DNA of 64,000 nt from Treponema sp. GTDB lineage: Bacteria > Spirochaetota > Spirochaetia > Treponematales > Breznakiellaceae. The position numbers and the translations under genes were made by a program. The notes under the pieces are model-generated. The model was not told where the DNA came from. It made no database searches and was given only the letters and a program-made list of their open reading frames with translations. The DNA lies in contig WRKT01000003.1 of assembly GCA_009777995.1 (NCBI GenBank), positions 92,195 to 156,194 of the forward strand, given 5' to 3'. Shown piece by piece: positions 16,784-25,926 of this stretch. Position 1 is the first letter of the stretch, and the number at the start of each line of letters is the position of its first letter.

Positions 16784-17686
16784 TTACTTTTTTAGTTTGG
16801 GATCGAAGGCGTCCCTAAGGCCATCACCCATCATATTTAGACCTAAAACCACCGTTACTATTGCAAGCCCGGGGAAGATGGTTAAGTGTGGGTGGAGACG
16901 GATAAAGCGCCTCCCGGCCGATAACATAGCTCCCCATTCAGGTATGGGTAACTGTATGCCAATTCCAAGAAAACTAAGCCCTGCTGCGGCAAGTATTGCA
17001 CCTGCAAGACCTATGGTAGCCTGGACTATTATGGGAGCCATGCAGTTTGGCAGTATATGCCTTGAGATTATTCTTAAGTCAGATGCACCAACAGAACGGG
17101 CAGCCTCTACAAACTCCAGCTCTTTCAAAGTAAGCACAGATGCCCTGACTATCCTTGCATAGGAAGGTATGGCACCGATTCCCACTGAAATCATGGTATT
17201 GTAAAGCCCGGGGCCAAGTGCAGCGGCAATGGATATTGCGAGCAGTATTCCCGGAATTGCAAGGAGGGTATCAACTAATCGCATTATGACATTATCAACA
17301 ACTTTACCGTAAAACCCTGCAAGGGAACCAAGGGTGGTTCCTACGACAAGGGCGATACCCACCACTATAAAACCTACGGCAAGCGAAATCCGCGAGCCGT
17401 GAATTATTCTTGCAAAAATATCACGGCCAAAATTATCTGTCCCAAATGGATGGCGGAGGCTTGGTCTTAGGAAAACATTTTCCGGGTCTTGCACATCATA
17501 ACCGGGGTTGATGCCGTCGCCGGGGGCGATTACATCGGCAAAGATTGCACATAAAATCAATATAATTACAATAAAAAGGCCAACCATTGCTGTCTTATTT
17601 TTTCTGAAACGCCGCCAAACATCTTCAAATTGACTATATGTTTTCTTGGGTTTTTCTTTTTCGCTAAAAGTACTGACATTACTCAT
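16784..17686 (-). CDS. ABC transporter permease, DppC/OppC type
   Basis: A 300-residue inner-membrane permease. The N-terminal cytoplasmic region and first span (NKTAMVGLFIVIILILCAI) precede the FGTDNFGRDIFARIIHGSR segment typical of DppC. The EAA loop (EAARSVGASDLRIISRHILPN) contacts the ATPase. It lies 9 bp downstream of the dppB-like gene. It forms a heterodimeric channel for peptides or similar ligands. The ATPase partners must be encoded elsewhere. Confidence 0.92.
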   Translation of the reverse strand: MSNVSTFSEKEKPKKTYSQFEDVWRRFRKNKTAMVGLFIVIILILCAIFADVIAPGDGINPGYDVQDPENVFLRPSLRHPFGTDNFGRDIFARIIHGSRISLAVGFIVVGIALVVGTTLGSLAGFYGKVVDNVIMRLVDTLLAIPGILLAISIAAALGPGLYNTMISVGIGAIPSYARIVRASVLTLKELEFVEAARSVGASDLRIISRHILPNCMAPIIVQATIGLAGAILAAAGLSFLGIGIQLPIPEWGAMLSAGRRFIRLHPHLTIFPGLAIVTVVLGLNMMGDGLRDAFDPKLKK

Positions 17687-17695
17687 TTTTTTCCC

Positions 17696-18622
17696 CTAGT
17701 TATACTGAGATCTGATTCGCGGATCTATATAGGCATAGAGAATGTCTACAGCCAAGTTTATTATACTAAAGGTAAATGCGATTAATAAAACACCGCCCTG
17801 TATAATCGGATAATCCCTCATTGTTATAGATGTGATCATGAAATTCCCAAGACCGGGAATTGCAAAGATCTGCTCTGTTACTATTGCACCTCCCATAAGA
17901 AAACCGAATTGGAGGCCGACTACCGTGATGACCGGGATTAAGGCATTTTTTAGCGCATGCTTGGTGATAATCGTAAACTCGGTAAGTCCTTTTGCCCTGG
18001 CTGTCCTTATATAATCCTGCCGAATAACTTCGAGCATGCTGGACCTGGTAAAACGCATAATAACAGCAAGAGAAGTGCTCGAAAGGGTCAGAATGGGCAT
18101 GATCCAGTTAAGTGGGCTTGACCATCCGGTTGGGGGCAGCCAGCCCAGGAATACAGAAAAAAGGAGTGCAAGCATCAGGCCCTGCCAAAAGTTTGGAATG
18201 GAGACTCCGATTAAACCTATAATCGTTACTGTATTGTCAAATAACGAATACTGTTTAATGGCGCTTATCATTCCAAGGGGGATACCAAGTACCACAGCGA
18301 ATAAGACGGACATTGCAGCCAAATGGATGGTGGTAGGGAAGCGGGCTGTAATTTCGTCAATGACAGGGCGTCTGGAATTTAAGGACCTGCCAAAGTCAAG
18401 TTTAAATGTATCCAGGAAAAAGTTTCCGAGCCGGACTATATATGTGTCGTTTAATCCCATTTCTTCTCTAAGCTGATCAATTTGCCACTGTTCAGCCTGC
18501 TCTCCAAGCATTAATCTGGCAGGATCTCCCGGGGTTATATAGTTTAACGTAAAAATTATGAACATTACACCAAGTAATACAGGTATAAGAAGTCCCAAAC
18601 GTCTTAATATATAGATATGCAT
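17696..18622 (-). CDS. ABC transporter permease, DppB/OppB type
   Basis: About 308 residues. It begins MHIYILRRLGLLIPVLLGV, the usual DppB start, so ATG at 18622 is preferred; a TTG 12 codons upstream (18658) is possible. The Opp-type TM domain and EAA loop (RTARAKGLTEFTIITKHALKN) are clear. It is first of the permease pair and diverges from the FMN-riboswitch operon. Confidence 0.9.
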   Translation of the reverse strand: MHIYILRRLGLLIPVLLGVMFIIFTLNYITPGDPARLMLGEQAEQWQIDQLREEMGLNDTYIVRLGNFFLDTFKLDFGRSLNSRRPVIDEITARFPTTIHLAAMSVLFAVVLGIPLGMISAIKQYSLFDNTVTIIGLIGVSIPNFWQGLMLALLFSVFLGWLPPTGWSSPLNWIMPILTLSSTSLAVIMRFTRSSMLEVIRQDYIRTARAKGLTEFTIITKHALKNALIPVITVVGLQFGFLMGGAIVTEQIFAIPGLGNFMITSITMRDYPIIQGGVLLIAFTFSIINLAVDILYAYIDPRIRSQYN

Positions 18623-18712
18623 GTGTTTATTATGAAGCCTGCGATTATAAGTTGTCAATATGTCGTTTACCTGCTTGCCAAAGCATCTTTTTTTTAATAA
18701 ACTCTAATTCAA

Positions 18713-18848
18713 GATTTTCAGGGTCGGGTGAAATTCCCTACCGGTGGTATAGCCCACGACTTTGCGTTTAGCGGGGAGACTCGCAGATGCGAACTGAACC
18801 GGTGCAATTCCGGTGCCGACGGTATAGTCCGGATGGAAGAAAATTTTC
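18713..18848 (+). ncRNA. FMN riboswitch (RFN element)
   Basis: All conserved RFN blocks are present in order: AGGGTCGGGTGAAATTCCC, ACCGGTGGTATAGCCCACGA, GATGCGAACTGAACCGGTG, AATTCCGGTGCCGACGGTAT and AGTCCGGATGGAAGA. Outer bases form the closing stem. It binds FMN and lies directly upstream of the riboflavin-importer operon, as expected for feedback control of riboflavin uptake. Confidence 0.96.
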
Positions 18849-18874
18849 TTTGTGTATAGATACTTTTCTTTAAG

Positions 18875-18920
18875 ATAGAACCCTGGATTAATAACAGTTG
18901 CGTTGTACCGGAGGTTCTAT
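18875..18920 (+). promoter_or_regulatory. Shine-Dalgarno-sequestering expression platform of the FMN riboswitch
   Basis: ATAGAACC (18875-18882) is perfectly complementary to GGTTCTAT (18913-18920), which contains part of the ribosome-binding site and the first two bases of the rfuA start codon; GG/CC pairs extend it. There is no T-run, so translational rather than transcriptional control is inferred. Confidence 0.65.
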
Positions 18921-19965
18921 GAAGCTTTTTTTCCTTTTCCTTATCATTAGTTTTTTGTTCTCGGGCTGCTCAAACAGGGGCAGAGAAGCCGGAGCCTCTT
19001 CCGTAACAGGACCTTCAATACTAGTATTTATCCCCGGGGTTGTCGCAGGAAGCGCAACTTACGAGATGCTTGAAGAGGGGGTAAGAAGGGCAGTTGATGA
19101 TTACTCCGCAGCGAACCCTGCAGCGAACCCCGCTCCCACGATCACCGTGATAGAAGGCGGGTTTAACCAGGCAGCATGGGAGGGCCAGATAATGACCCTC
19201 GCAGCTTCGGGCAACTATGACCTGATTGCATCGTCTAACCCATCTCTGCCCGAGATTGTCTCTGTTGTTTCTCGCAGCTTCCCCGAGCAGAAGTTCCTTC
19301 TTCTTGATGCAGAGATGGCAGGAAATCCGAATGTTTATAGCTTTCGCTTTAACCAGAGGGAAAAGACCTTTATGTCAGGATACCTTGCAGCCCTAGTTTC
19401 ATTGGAAGAGAGGCCGGATAGCAGGCGCATTGGCTTTGTTGCGGCACAGGAGTATCCGGTTCTAAACGATATACTCTTGCCGGGCTTTATCGAAGGAGCA
19501 CAGGCTGTTGATCCCGGCTTTACAGTTGACTTCCGTGTTGTCGGGAATTGGTTTGATGCTGCAAGAGCTGCAGAGCTTGCTGCAGGAATGATTCGAGACG
19601 GAGTGACGGCAATTCTCCCCATTGCAGGCGGTGCAAGTCATGGAGTGGTCCAGGCCGCTTCAGAGGCAGGAGCAAAGGTCGTGTGGATTGATACCAACGG
19701 TTATGGCATAAGGCCCGGCACTGTCATTGGCAGTGTAATTCTAAGACAGGACAGGGCAGCTTATGAGACTACCCTTGCTTTCCTTCACGGGACTTTACCC
19801 TTCGGAACAGCCGAACTTAAGGGAACTGCAGACGGCTTTGTCGACTTTATTGACGACGACCCCGACTATATCGCCCATGTAAGTCAAACTGTCAGGGACA
19901 GGCAGGCAGAACTCGTTAACCGTCTGCGCACAGGCGTTTTATTAATCGATGAGCTAGGCAGATAA
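18919..19965 (+). CDS. rfuA: riboflavin-binding lipoprotein of ABC importer (RfuA-like)
   Basis: A 348-residue BMP/PnrA-type binding lipoprotein with signal peptide and lipobox LFSGC (Cys17). ATG at 18919 follows GGAGG. The domain matches basic-membrane-protein folds (PGVVAGSATYEMLEEGV..GGFNQ). Treponema pallidum RfuA, encoded in an identical four-gene order, binds riboflavin. The FMN riboswitch directly upstream strongly supports this ligand here. It is anchored at the inner membrane, facing the periplasm. Confidence 0.9.
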   Translation: MKLFFLFLIISFLFSGCSNRGREAGASSVTGPSILVFIPGVVAGSATYEMLEEGVRRAVDDYSAANPAANPAPTITVIEGGFNQAAWEGQIMTLAASGNYDLIASSNPSLPEIVSVVSRSFPEQKFLLLDAEMAGNPNVYSFRFNQREKTFMSGYLAALVSLEERPDSRRIGFVAAQEYPVLNDILLPGFIEGAQAVDPGFTVDFRVVGNWFDAARAAELAAGMIRDGVTAILPIAGGASHGVVQAASEAGAKVVWIDTNGYGIRPGTVIGSVILRQDRAAYETTLAFLHGTLPFGTAELKGTADGFVDFIDDDPDYIAHVSQTVRDRQAELVNRLRTGVLLIDELGR

Positions 19966-19980
19966 GCATATATAAAACCG

Positions 19981-21471
19981 ATGGTAGAGCTAAAAAGCAT
20001 AAGCAAGTACTTCCCGTCAAACGGGGTAATGGCCTTAACCGGGGCCTCTATCACCCTCCGTCCCGGGGAGATTCATGCCCTGCTTGGTGAAAATGGAAGC
20101 GGCAAGTCCACTCTTATGCATGTTCTTGCAGGGTACTTCCTCCCGACAGATGGCAGCATTCTTATCGCCGGAAAACCAAGGCGTTTTTCTGCCCCGGGAG
20201 ATGCACTTGCCTGTGGGATTGGCATGGTTCGCCAGCACCCCGCACTTATTGGAGGGTTTAAGGTTTGGGAGGATTGCATACTTGGTGCGGAGAGGCAAAA
20301 AGAGGGCACTTTTCTTTCCGGCATCTCGCCTTTTTACAGCCCCCGCCTTCTAAAATCGAAGGTTAGGGAAGTATCCGAGGGCCGTGGGTTTAACCTCCCC
20401 CTTGAGAGTCCCACTCAAAGTCTTACCATAAGCGAGAGGCAGAAGGCGGCAGTGCTAAGCCTCTTATTAAGGGGCGTAAAATGGCTGATCTTTGATGAGC
20501 CTACGTCTGTCCTTACTACGGAAGAAAAAGAAAATTTTTTTAAGCTCCTCGCAGACCTTCGCAAAGAGGGCAGGGGCATTTTCCTTATTACCCATAAGCT
20601 CGAAGAAGCCCTTCATCTTTCGGATAGGATAACCGTGATACGCGGGGGGATTATAGAGAAGACTTTTGATTCTAAAGAGGCGAGCCTTGAAGTGCTTGAA
20701 AAAGCCATATTTCAAGGGAGTGATACCATATATAGTACCAAAATGACCCCCTCCGGTAGTACCATATCATCAATTAATAAAAAACCTGTGCTATCTGTAA
20801 ACGATTTAATGATAAAACTGCCCGGCGCCACAGAGTTAAACAAGATAAGTTTTAATATTCCGTGCGGGGAGATACTCGGTATAACAGGGGTGAGGGACCT
20901 AGGCTTAGAGGCACTTGAGCTCGCCCTATGCGGGCTTTTAAGCCCGGCTCGAGATTTGACAATGCAAGGCTCAATCAGCCTTAACGGGTATGAGATTTTG
21001 GGGAAGGGTGTTCTTGCTTTTCGCAGGGCAGGAGGGGCATATCTTGGCCCCGATCGCTTGGGTGTGAATCTTGCGTCGGGTCTTCCCTTAAGAGAGAGCC
21101 TTTTAATTCATGCCTTTCGCAGGCTTAAGCGCGGGATTTTCCTAAAAGCAGGCCCTCTTACCGAGTTTTGCCGCAGAATCATGGACGGGGCAGGAATTGA
21201 CCGTTCCCCCTCTGCACCCGTTGACTCCTTCTCGGGCGGCATGCTTCAGCGCATCCTTTTAGCAAGGGAGTTTGCCGAAGAGGCAAGCCTGCTGATTCTC
21301 TCTGAAGGGGGAAGCGGGCTTGATTACTCAAAGCGCTTAGAGCTTGAACAGAGGCTTAGAGAGATTGCGGGGCAGGAGAAGGCCGTTCTTTTGATTTCCA
21401 CGGATGTCCACGAGCTTATTACAGTCGCTGACAGGATTTTGGTTTTGGAAGAAGGAGGTTTAAAAGGGTGA
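19981..21471 (+). CDS. rfuB: riboflavin ABC importer ATPase (RfuB-like)
   Basis: A 496-residue double ATP-binding protein. The first half has Walker A (GENGSGKST, about 36-44), a degenerate signature (LTISERQ) and Walker B LIFDEPTS. The second half has a good signature (SFSGGMLQR) but no proper Walker A and a changed Walker B (LILSEGG). One competent and one degenerate site is typical of BMP/sugar-type importers. It overlaps rfuC by 4 bp and energises riboflavin uptake. Confidence 0.9.
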   Translation: MVELKSISKYFPSNGVMALTGASITLRPGEIHALLGENGSGKSTLMHVLAGYFLPTDGSILIAGKPRRFSAPGDALACGIGMVRQHPALIGGFKVWEDCILGAERQKEGTFLSGISPFYSPRLLKSKVREVSEGRGFNLPLESPTQSLTISERQKAAVLSLLLRGVKWLIFDEPTSVLTTEEKENFFKLLADLRKEGRGIFLITHKLEEALHLSDRITVIRGGIIEKTFDSKEASLEVLEKAIFQGSDTIYSTKMTPSGSTISSINKKPVLSVNDLMIKLPGATELNKISFNIPCGEILGITGVRDLGLEALELALCGLLSPARDLTMQGSISLNGYEILGKGVLAFRRAGGAYLGPDRLGVNLASGLPLRESLLIHAFRRLKRGIFLKAGPLTEFCRRIMDGAGIDRSPSAPVDSFSGGMLQRILLAREFAEEASLLILSEGGSGLDYSKRLELEQRLREIAGQEKAVLLISTDVHELITVADRILVLEEGGLKG

Positions 21472-22490
21472 TGCTCCTAAAAAAAATCCCCGCCAAGGGG
21501 CCCATGATTGCACTTGGGTCCGCAATCCTTCTTGCCCTCCTCCTTATAACAATAAGCTCTCCCAATCCCTCAAGACTAATCAGGGCCTTTTTTCTTACTC
21601 CCTGGTCTTCTCCGTGGTTTTTGGGAAACACCCTCGATGGTATCGCCCTTCTTCTTGTTGCCTCTCTTGGAGCCGCTATAGCCTTCCGTGGAGGCACTTT
21701 TAACCTGGGAGGGGAGGGGCAGATCTACGCAGGGGGCCTTGCTTCATCAATGGTTTTATTATCTCTTGGGCTTTTCGGCTCTGAAGTCATACCTGCGCCT
21801 TTACTCCTCTGCCTTGCTGCGTTAAGCGCAATCATAATCGGGGGCTTAATCGGAGGCTTCTCGGGTCTTTTGAAAAAAACCCTTGGAATCAATGAGCTGA
21901 TTTCTTCATTCCTGCTGTCTTCGGCTCTGATTCCAATTGCAGATCATCTTATCGGAGGGCCGTGGAGGGACCCAAGCGGCACCCTGCTTGCACTTCCTGC
22001 CTTCCCTGAAAGCCTGCTCCTCCCGCGTATCTTGCCGCCGTCAAACCTTTCACATTCATTTTTTTATGCCCTGCTTTTAGTTTTTTGCGGATATATTTTT
22101 ATTGACCGCACTGCACCGGGTTATAAGTTCAGGATTGCAGGTGCTGCACCCGGCTTTGCACGCTTCGGGGGAATCAAGGCTGAGAATGTATGGCTCCCTG
22201 CAATGACCATCTCGGGGGCTCTAGCAGGGCTCACAGGATTCTTTGCCGTGGCAGGTAGTTTCGGCCGCTGTCATGTCGGTTTCTCCGGGGGCCTTGGTTG
22301 GAGCGCCATTGCAGTTGCCCTTATCGCAGGGAATAAACCCCTTGCCCTCCTGCCTGCCGCCCTTGTTTTTGGCTGGCTTCAGGCAGGCTCAAACTCCGCC
22401 CTTCTTTCTGCGGGGCTGAATATTGAAACATCTTCAATCATACAGGCTGTCGTTCTTATTCTAATTACTGCTAGATGGGGTAAAAAATGA
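21468..22490 (+). CDS. rfuC: riboflavin ABC importer permease (RfuC-like)
   Basis: A 340-residue inner-membrane permease of the BMP/branched-chain type. FRGGTFNLGGEGQIYAGGL is the characteristic segment near residue 70. Eight or more hydrophobic segments follow. It overlaps both neighbours by 4 bp and pairs with RfuD to form the channel. Confidence 0.9.
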   Translation: MMLLKKIPAKGPMIALGSAILLALLLITISSPNPSRLIRAFFLTPWSSPWFLGNTLDGIALLLVASLGAAIAFRGGTFNLGGEGQIYAGGLASSMVLLSLGLFGSEVIPAPLLLCLAALSAIIIGGLIGGFSGLLKKTLGINELISSFLLSSALIPIADHLIGGPWRDPSGTLLALPAFPESLLLPRILPPSNLSHSFFYALLLVFCGYIFIDRTAPGYKFRIAGAAPGFARFGGIKAENVWLPAMTISGALAGLTGFFAVAGSFGRCHVGFSGGLGWSAIAVALIAGNKPLALLPAALVFGWLQAGSNSALLSAGLNIETSSIIQAVVLILITARWGKK

Positions 22491-23335
22491 TAGGGGGACT
22501 TATAAACGGTTTGTTAAATTTTTCCGCTCCACTCCTCCTTTCAGGACTCGGTGCTCTACTCTCGGATATTTCCGGGGCCCTTGGAATCTTCATCGAAGGT
22601 TTTATGATAAGCGGAGCATTTTTCTCCTGGGTCTTTTCGATATGGACCGGCTCTGCCCTTATCGGGACCCTGCTCAGTTCCCTCCTTGCTGCAGGGACAG
22701 GATGGGCTTTGGCAAGATATGTAAGGATTAGCGGTGCAAATCCCTTTATTGCAGGGCTTGCCCTAAACCTTGCCGCCTCCGGGGTAACACTGACCCTCTC
22801 GGCAATGTGGTTTGGGACAAGGGGGGTTATACTGAACCCGGGAATCAGAATCCCTGCGCAGAGTGTTTTTACCACAATTGCCTTTTCCTTTGCGATAATT
22901 ATCGCACTTTCTCTTTCACGGACAGTGCCGGGCCTTAGGCTTAAGGCTTCGGGTCTTGAGCCTGACGCTGCTTCCGATAGGGGCATAAGGCCGGGATATT
23001 ATAGAGAAGCGGCCTGGGCCCTTGCCGCCTTCCTTGCGGCCCTTGCAGGCGCTGCCCTGACCTTCCGTGTCGGAGCCTATGCCCCGGGGGGCATTGCCGG
23101 GAGGGGCTGGATTGCCTTAGCGGCAGTCTACCTTGGTTTCAGAAAGGTTTGGGGTGTTGCCCTTGCCTGCATAGTGTTCAGCTTTGCAGACAGGCTTGGC
23201 TTTGGCATTCAGGCTCTTGACGGTCTTCCTGCAACTGCCACCCTTGGGCTGCCCTCTCTGATTGCCCTTATGTTATATTCTGTGTCAATGTGGTTTCGCA
23301 GCAAGCAGCGGGGGAGGACTAATGATTCCCCTTAA
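22487..23335 (+). CDS. rfuD: riboflavin ABC importer permease (RfuD-like)
   Basis: A 282-residue multi-pass permease. It starts with SAPLLLSGLGALLSDISGALGIFIEGFMISG-type residues, as in nucleoside/BMP permeases, and contains the conserved APGGIAGRGWIALAAVYLG stretch near the C terminus. Overlaps rfuC by 4 bp and the following methyltransferase gene by 14 bp. Confidence 0.9.
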   Translation: MIGGLINGLLNFSAPLLLSGLGALLSDISGALGIFIEGFMISGAFFSWVFSIWTGSALIGTLLSSLLAAGTGWALARYVRISGANPFIAGLALNLAASGVTLTLSAMWFGTRGVILNPGIRIPAQSVFTTIAFSFAIIIALSLSRTVPGLRLKASGLEPDAASDRGIRPGYYREAAWALAAFLAALAGAALTFRVGAYAPGGIAGRGWIALAAVYLGFRKVWGVALACIVFSFADRLGFGIQALDGLPATATLGLPSLIALMLYSVSMWFRSKQRGRTNDSP

Positions 23336-24161
23336 TAAGTTTAATAATCTACCGAGGATGTTAAAATTACGCAAGGCAGCAAGCCTAATTAGGAATGCAG
23401 AGCATAGGCTTATTGTTACAGGTATATTATCATTGGAAGAGGTTGAATATTTCTGCAAGGTTACAGAGATACTTGCAGAAGATCATAAGCTGAAAGCCAT
23501 CACATTGGAAACACTAAATAGTGCTCAAACCGGTTTTACTTCCATTATGGAAAATGATAAGGAAGATTATCGCAGAATCCTTAATAATCTGCATCATGTT
23601 CTTTTATTGGAAATAGGGAAAACCCAAGCTGATTGGGATTTTATTGAAAGCAGGGGAGCCCTTAACCCTTCAATGCGAAAACCTCTGCAGGGCATGCAGG
23701 TTTACCTTGAAGACATTCGCTCCCCCTTCAATGTGGGCTCAATGTTCAGGGCTGCCGAGTCCTTCGGTGTCGAGAAGATTTGGCTCTCCCCCCTTTGTGC
23801 AGATCCCCGGCATAAAAGGGCCGAGCGCACTGCCATGGGCTGTGTGGATATAATGCCCTGGGAGATGCTCGACCATGACCCCTTTGCGACCGCGACTAAC
23901 GGTGCTCCTACCGGGTTTAGCGGCCCTGTCTTTGCCCTTGAAACGGGCGGCACCCCGCTCAGGGATTTTTCTTTCCCACCTGAGGGTGTGCTTATTGTCG
24001 GAGGAGAAGAGCTTGGTGTAAGTCCCACTGCTCTTGCGGCTGCGGATGCGTCCCTTGGGAGGGTGAGTATTCCGGTTCGGGGCGCTAAGGGTTCTTTAAA
24101 TGTGTCGGTGGCCTTTGGGATTGTTATACAAGCCTGGGCGGAGAGTCTCTGTGTTTTTTAA
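23322..24161 (+). CDS. TrmH/SpoU-family RNA 2'-O-methyltransferase
   Basis: A 279-residue protein. The C-terminal SpoU domain (residues about 125-279) has motif 1 (RSPFNVGSMFRAAESFGV), motif 2 (LIVGGEELGVS) and motif 3 (VSIPVRGAKGSLNVSVAFGI), which form the trefoil-knot SAM site. ATG at 23322 follows GGGGAGG; longer frames overlap rfuD. The N-terminal about 120 residues are a substrate-recognition region not seen in the shortest members. The specific rRNA or tRNA target is unknown. The last codons lie inside a dispersed repeat (see 24144-24199). Confidence 0.88.
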   Translation: MIPLNKFNNLPRMLKLRKAASLIRNAEHRLIVTGILSLEEVEYFCKVTEILAEDHKLKAITLETLNSAQTGFTSIMENDKEDYRRILNNLHHVLLLEIGKTQADWDFIESRGALNPSMRKPLQGMQVYLEDIRSPFNVGSMFRAAESFGVEKIWLSPLCADPRHKRAERTAMGCVDIMPWEMLDHDPFATATNGAPTGFSGPVFALETGGTPLRDFSFPPEGVLIVGGEELGVSPTALAAADASLGRVSIPVRGAKGSLNVSVAFGIVIQAWAESLCVF

Positions 24162-24199
24162 CACACGGCGGACACAGCGACACAGAGTTCACAGAGGAA
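24144..24199. repeat. dispersed CACAGAG-type repeat, copy 1
   Basis: AGTCTCTGTGTTTTTT (24144-24159) followed by ACACGG and CACAGAG..CACAGAGGAA repeats the arrangement found at 50208-50266. It supplies the last codons and stop of the methyltransferase gene. Similar CACAGAG arrays occur in many unrelated bacterial genomes (general knowledge). Confidence 0.7.
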
Positions 24200-24261
24200 T
24201 TAAGAGAGGATGTTGGTTTTTTATTGCATTTTATGGTATATTATGATAGGGGAGTTTTTTT

Positions 24262-25926
24262 TTGAAAAATAAAATTGGTTTAATAGTCGCTGCTCTTTTA
24301 TTCGCATTTTTCCTTACAACCTGTGCATTGCCGGATGAAGGAATGGGCAAAGAAAAAACAACTACAGTCACTGTCAATCTTGGTTCCGAATTAAGCAGGA
24401 CAACAGGTTTCGATAATAATATCCCTTTGGAAGTTATCACATTTACTGTAACACTTGTGAATAAAACAAACGGTAACAGGACCTCTGCTACTGTTGAAAA
24501 AAGTGCTACTGATATAAGCGCCACTGCTAAGGTTTTTGGCGGTCATAGTTATAATATTGAGGTTAAAGCCTTTATTAACGGTTGGTCTTATGCTGCGGGC
24601 ATAGAAGAGGATTTTCCTGTTACAATAGAGGGGCCGAATATTGCAATGGTAATCTTGGAAAGACAGGAAGATGCCATTGTATTAAATGCTAATGAAGGCC
24701 AAACCCTTTGGTTTTCTCCAATATTTATTGATCAGGCATTGCCCTCTTTTACTTTACAGGTTATGAATTTTGCTCCAAATATACCATCAACATCAACGCT
24801 TATAGCTGAAGTTACAGGCAGTTTTGAAGCGGTAGGAGCACTTGGCCCTGTTGCTCAATATAATTACCCCGGTACACCACTTGTTATAGAACCGGTTACC
24901 GGCCTTACGGCAGGAACCCATACGGGTACTGTGCAAATAAAAGATGATGCAGACAATGTACTTGCAGAACTGCCTTTATCGTTTTCGGTGCATGCTTTTA
25001 GCAATTCGGAGCTCCAAGCTGCAATTAATAATGCTCCTTCCGGTTCTACTATTGTGCTTCCTGAAGGGCAGGGTTTTAACCTTGCTCAATCGATAACAAT
25101 TAATAAGGAAATCACTCTTGCTGCCGAAGCCGGCGGGGCCGTAACCATTACACGGCCCGAAGGTGTAGCTGCATCGTTTTTTGTAATTGAGAACGGAGGG
25201 AAGCTTACCCTTGAAGGAACCGGCACCCTGACTATATCGAGCACTATTATTACTAATGTATATTATCAACCTGTCTTTATGGTTAATACCGGAGGAGAAC
25301 TTATACTTGGGGCAGGAACTACAATCTCAAATGTCCAGAATACAAATTTATGGGGCAGTGTAGCTGTTAATGTATCAGGGGGCATGTTTACCATGACCGG
25401 CAGTACCATTACAGGTTTTAGACGTAACGGAGCGGTTAGTGTCAATGAAAATGGAATCTTTAATATGAGTGGCGGGCAAATTTTATCCGGTGATAATCGC
25501 GGTGCTGTGTATAGCGGCGGAGTGAATGTCTTTAACGGGACATTTACCATGAGCGGGAATGCCGTAATTAGTAATAATGAAGGAGGTTCCATGGGTGGTG
25601 GAGTGCATGTTGGCAGTGATGGGACATTCTACATGGAAGGTGGAACCATCAGTGACAATTTCACCAGAACAGCTAATGACGGAAGAGGCGGTGGAGTGTT
25701 TATTAGAGCCGGAGGCACCTTCGAAAAAACAGGTGGGACAATTTACGGCCTTGATGAGGGAGCACCCGATTGGAATAGAATCACGGAAGCCCCCAACCCG
25801 GCGGACCAATATGCAGGGCGCGGGTATGCCGTATACTTTGCAGGCTCACCTTTAAGATTCCGCGACAGTACTGCAGGGCCTACTGTAAACCTTAATACCG
25901 CTAACGATTCAAACTGGGGTCAATAG
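24262..25926 (+). CDS. beta-helix surface lipoprotein
   Basis: A 554-residue exported protein. A signal peptide ends in a lipobox (FFLTTCALP, Cys21). Residues about 30-250 form Ig-like beta domains. Residues about 255-520 hold repeats such as GGMFTMTGSTITG, GTFTMSGNAVISNN and GTFYMEGGTISDN, typical of right-handed parallel beta-helices. The start is TTG at 24262 behind AGGGGAG; no ATG fits. Likely anchored in the envelope and possibly surface exposed, with adhesin or glycan-binding roles as inference. Its end overlaps the reverse-strand gene by 7 bp. Confidence 0.75.
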   Translation: MKNKIGLIVAALLFAFFLTTCALPDEGMGKEKTTTVTVNLGSELSRTTGFDNNIPLEVITFTVTLVNKTNGNRTSATVEKSATDISATAKVFGGHSYNIEVKAFINGWSYAAGIEEDFPVTIEGPNIAMVILERQEDAIVLNANEGQTLWFSPIFIDQALPSFTLQVMNFAPNIPSTSTLIAEVTGSFEAVGALGPVAQYNYPGTPLVIEPVTGLTAGTHTGTVQIKDDADNVLAELPLSFSVHAFSNSELQAAINNAPSGSTIVLPEGQGFNLAQSITINKEITLAAEAGGAVTITRPEGVAASFFVIENGGKLTLEGTGTLTISSTIITNVYYQPVFMVNTGGELILGAGTTISNVQNTNLWGSVAVNVSGGMFTMTGSTITGFRRNGAVSVNENGIFNMSGGQILSGDNRGAVYSGGVNVFNGTFTMSGNAVISNNEGGSMGGGVHVGSDGTFYMEGGTISDNFTRTANDGRGGGVFIRAGGTFEKTGGTIYGLDEGAPDWNRITEAPNPADQYAGRGYAVYFAGSPLRFRDSTAGPTVNLNTANDSNWGQ

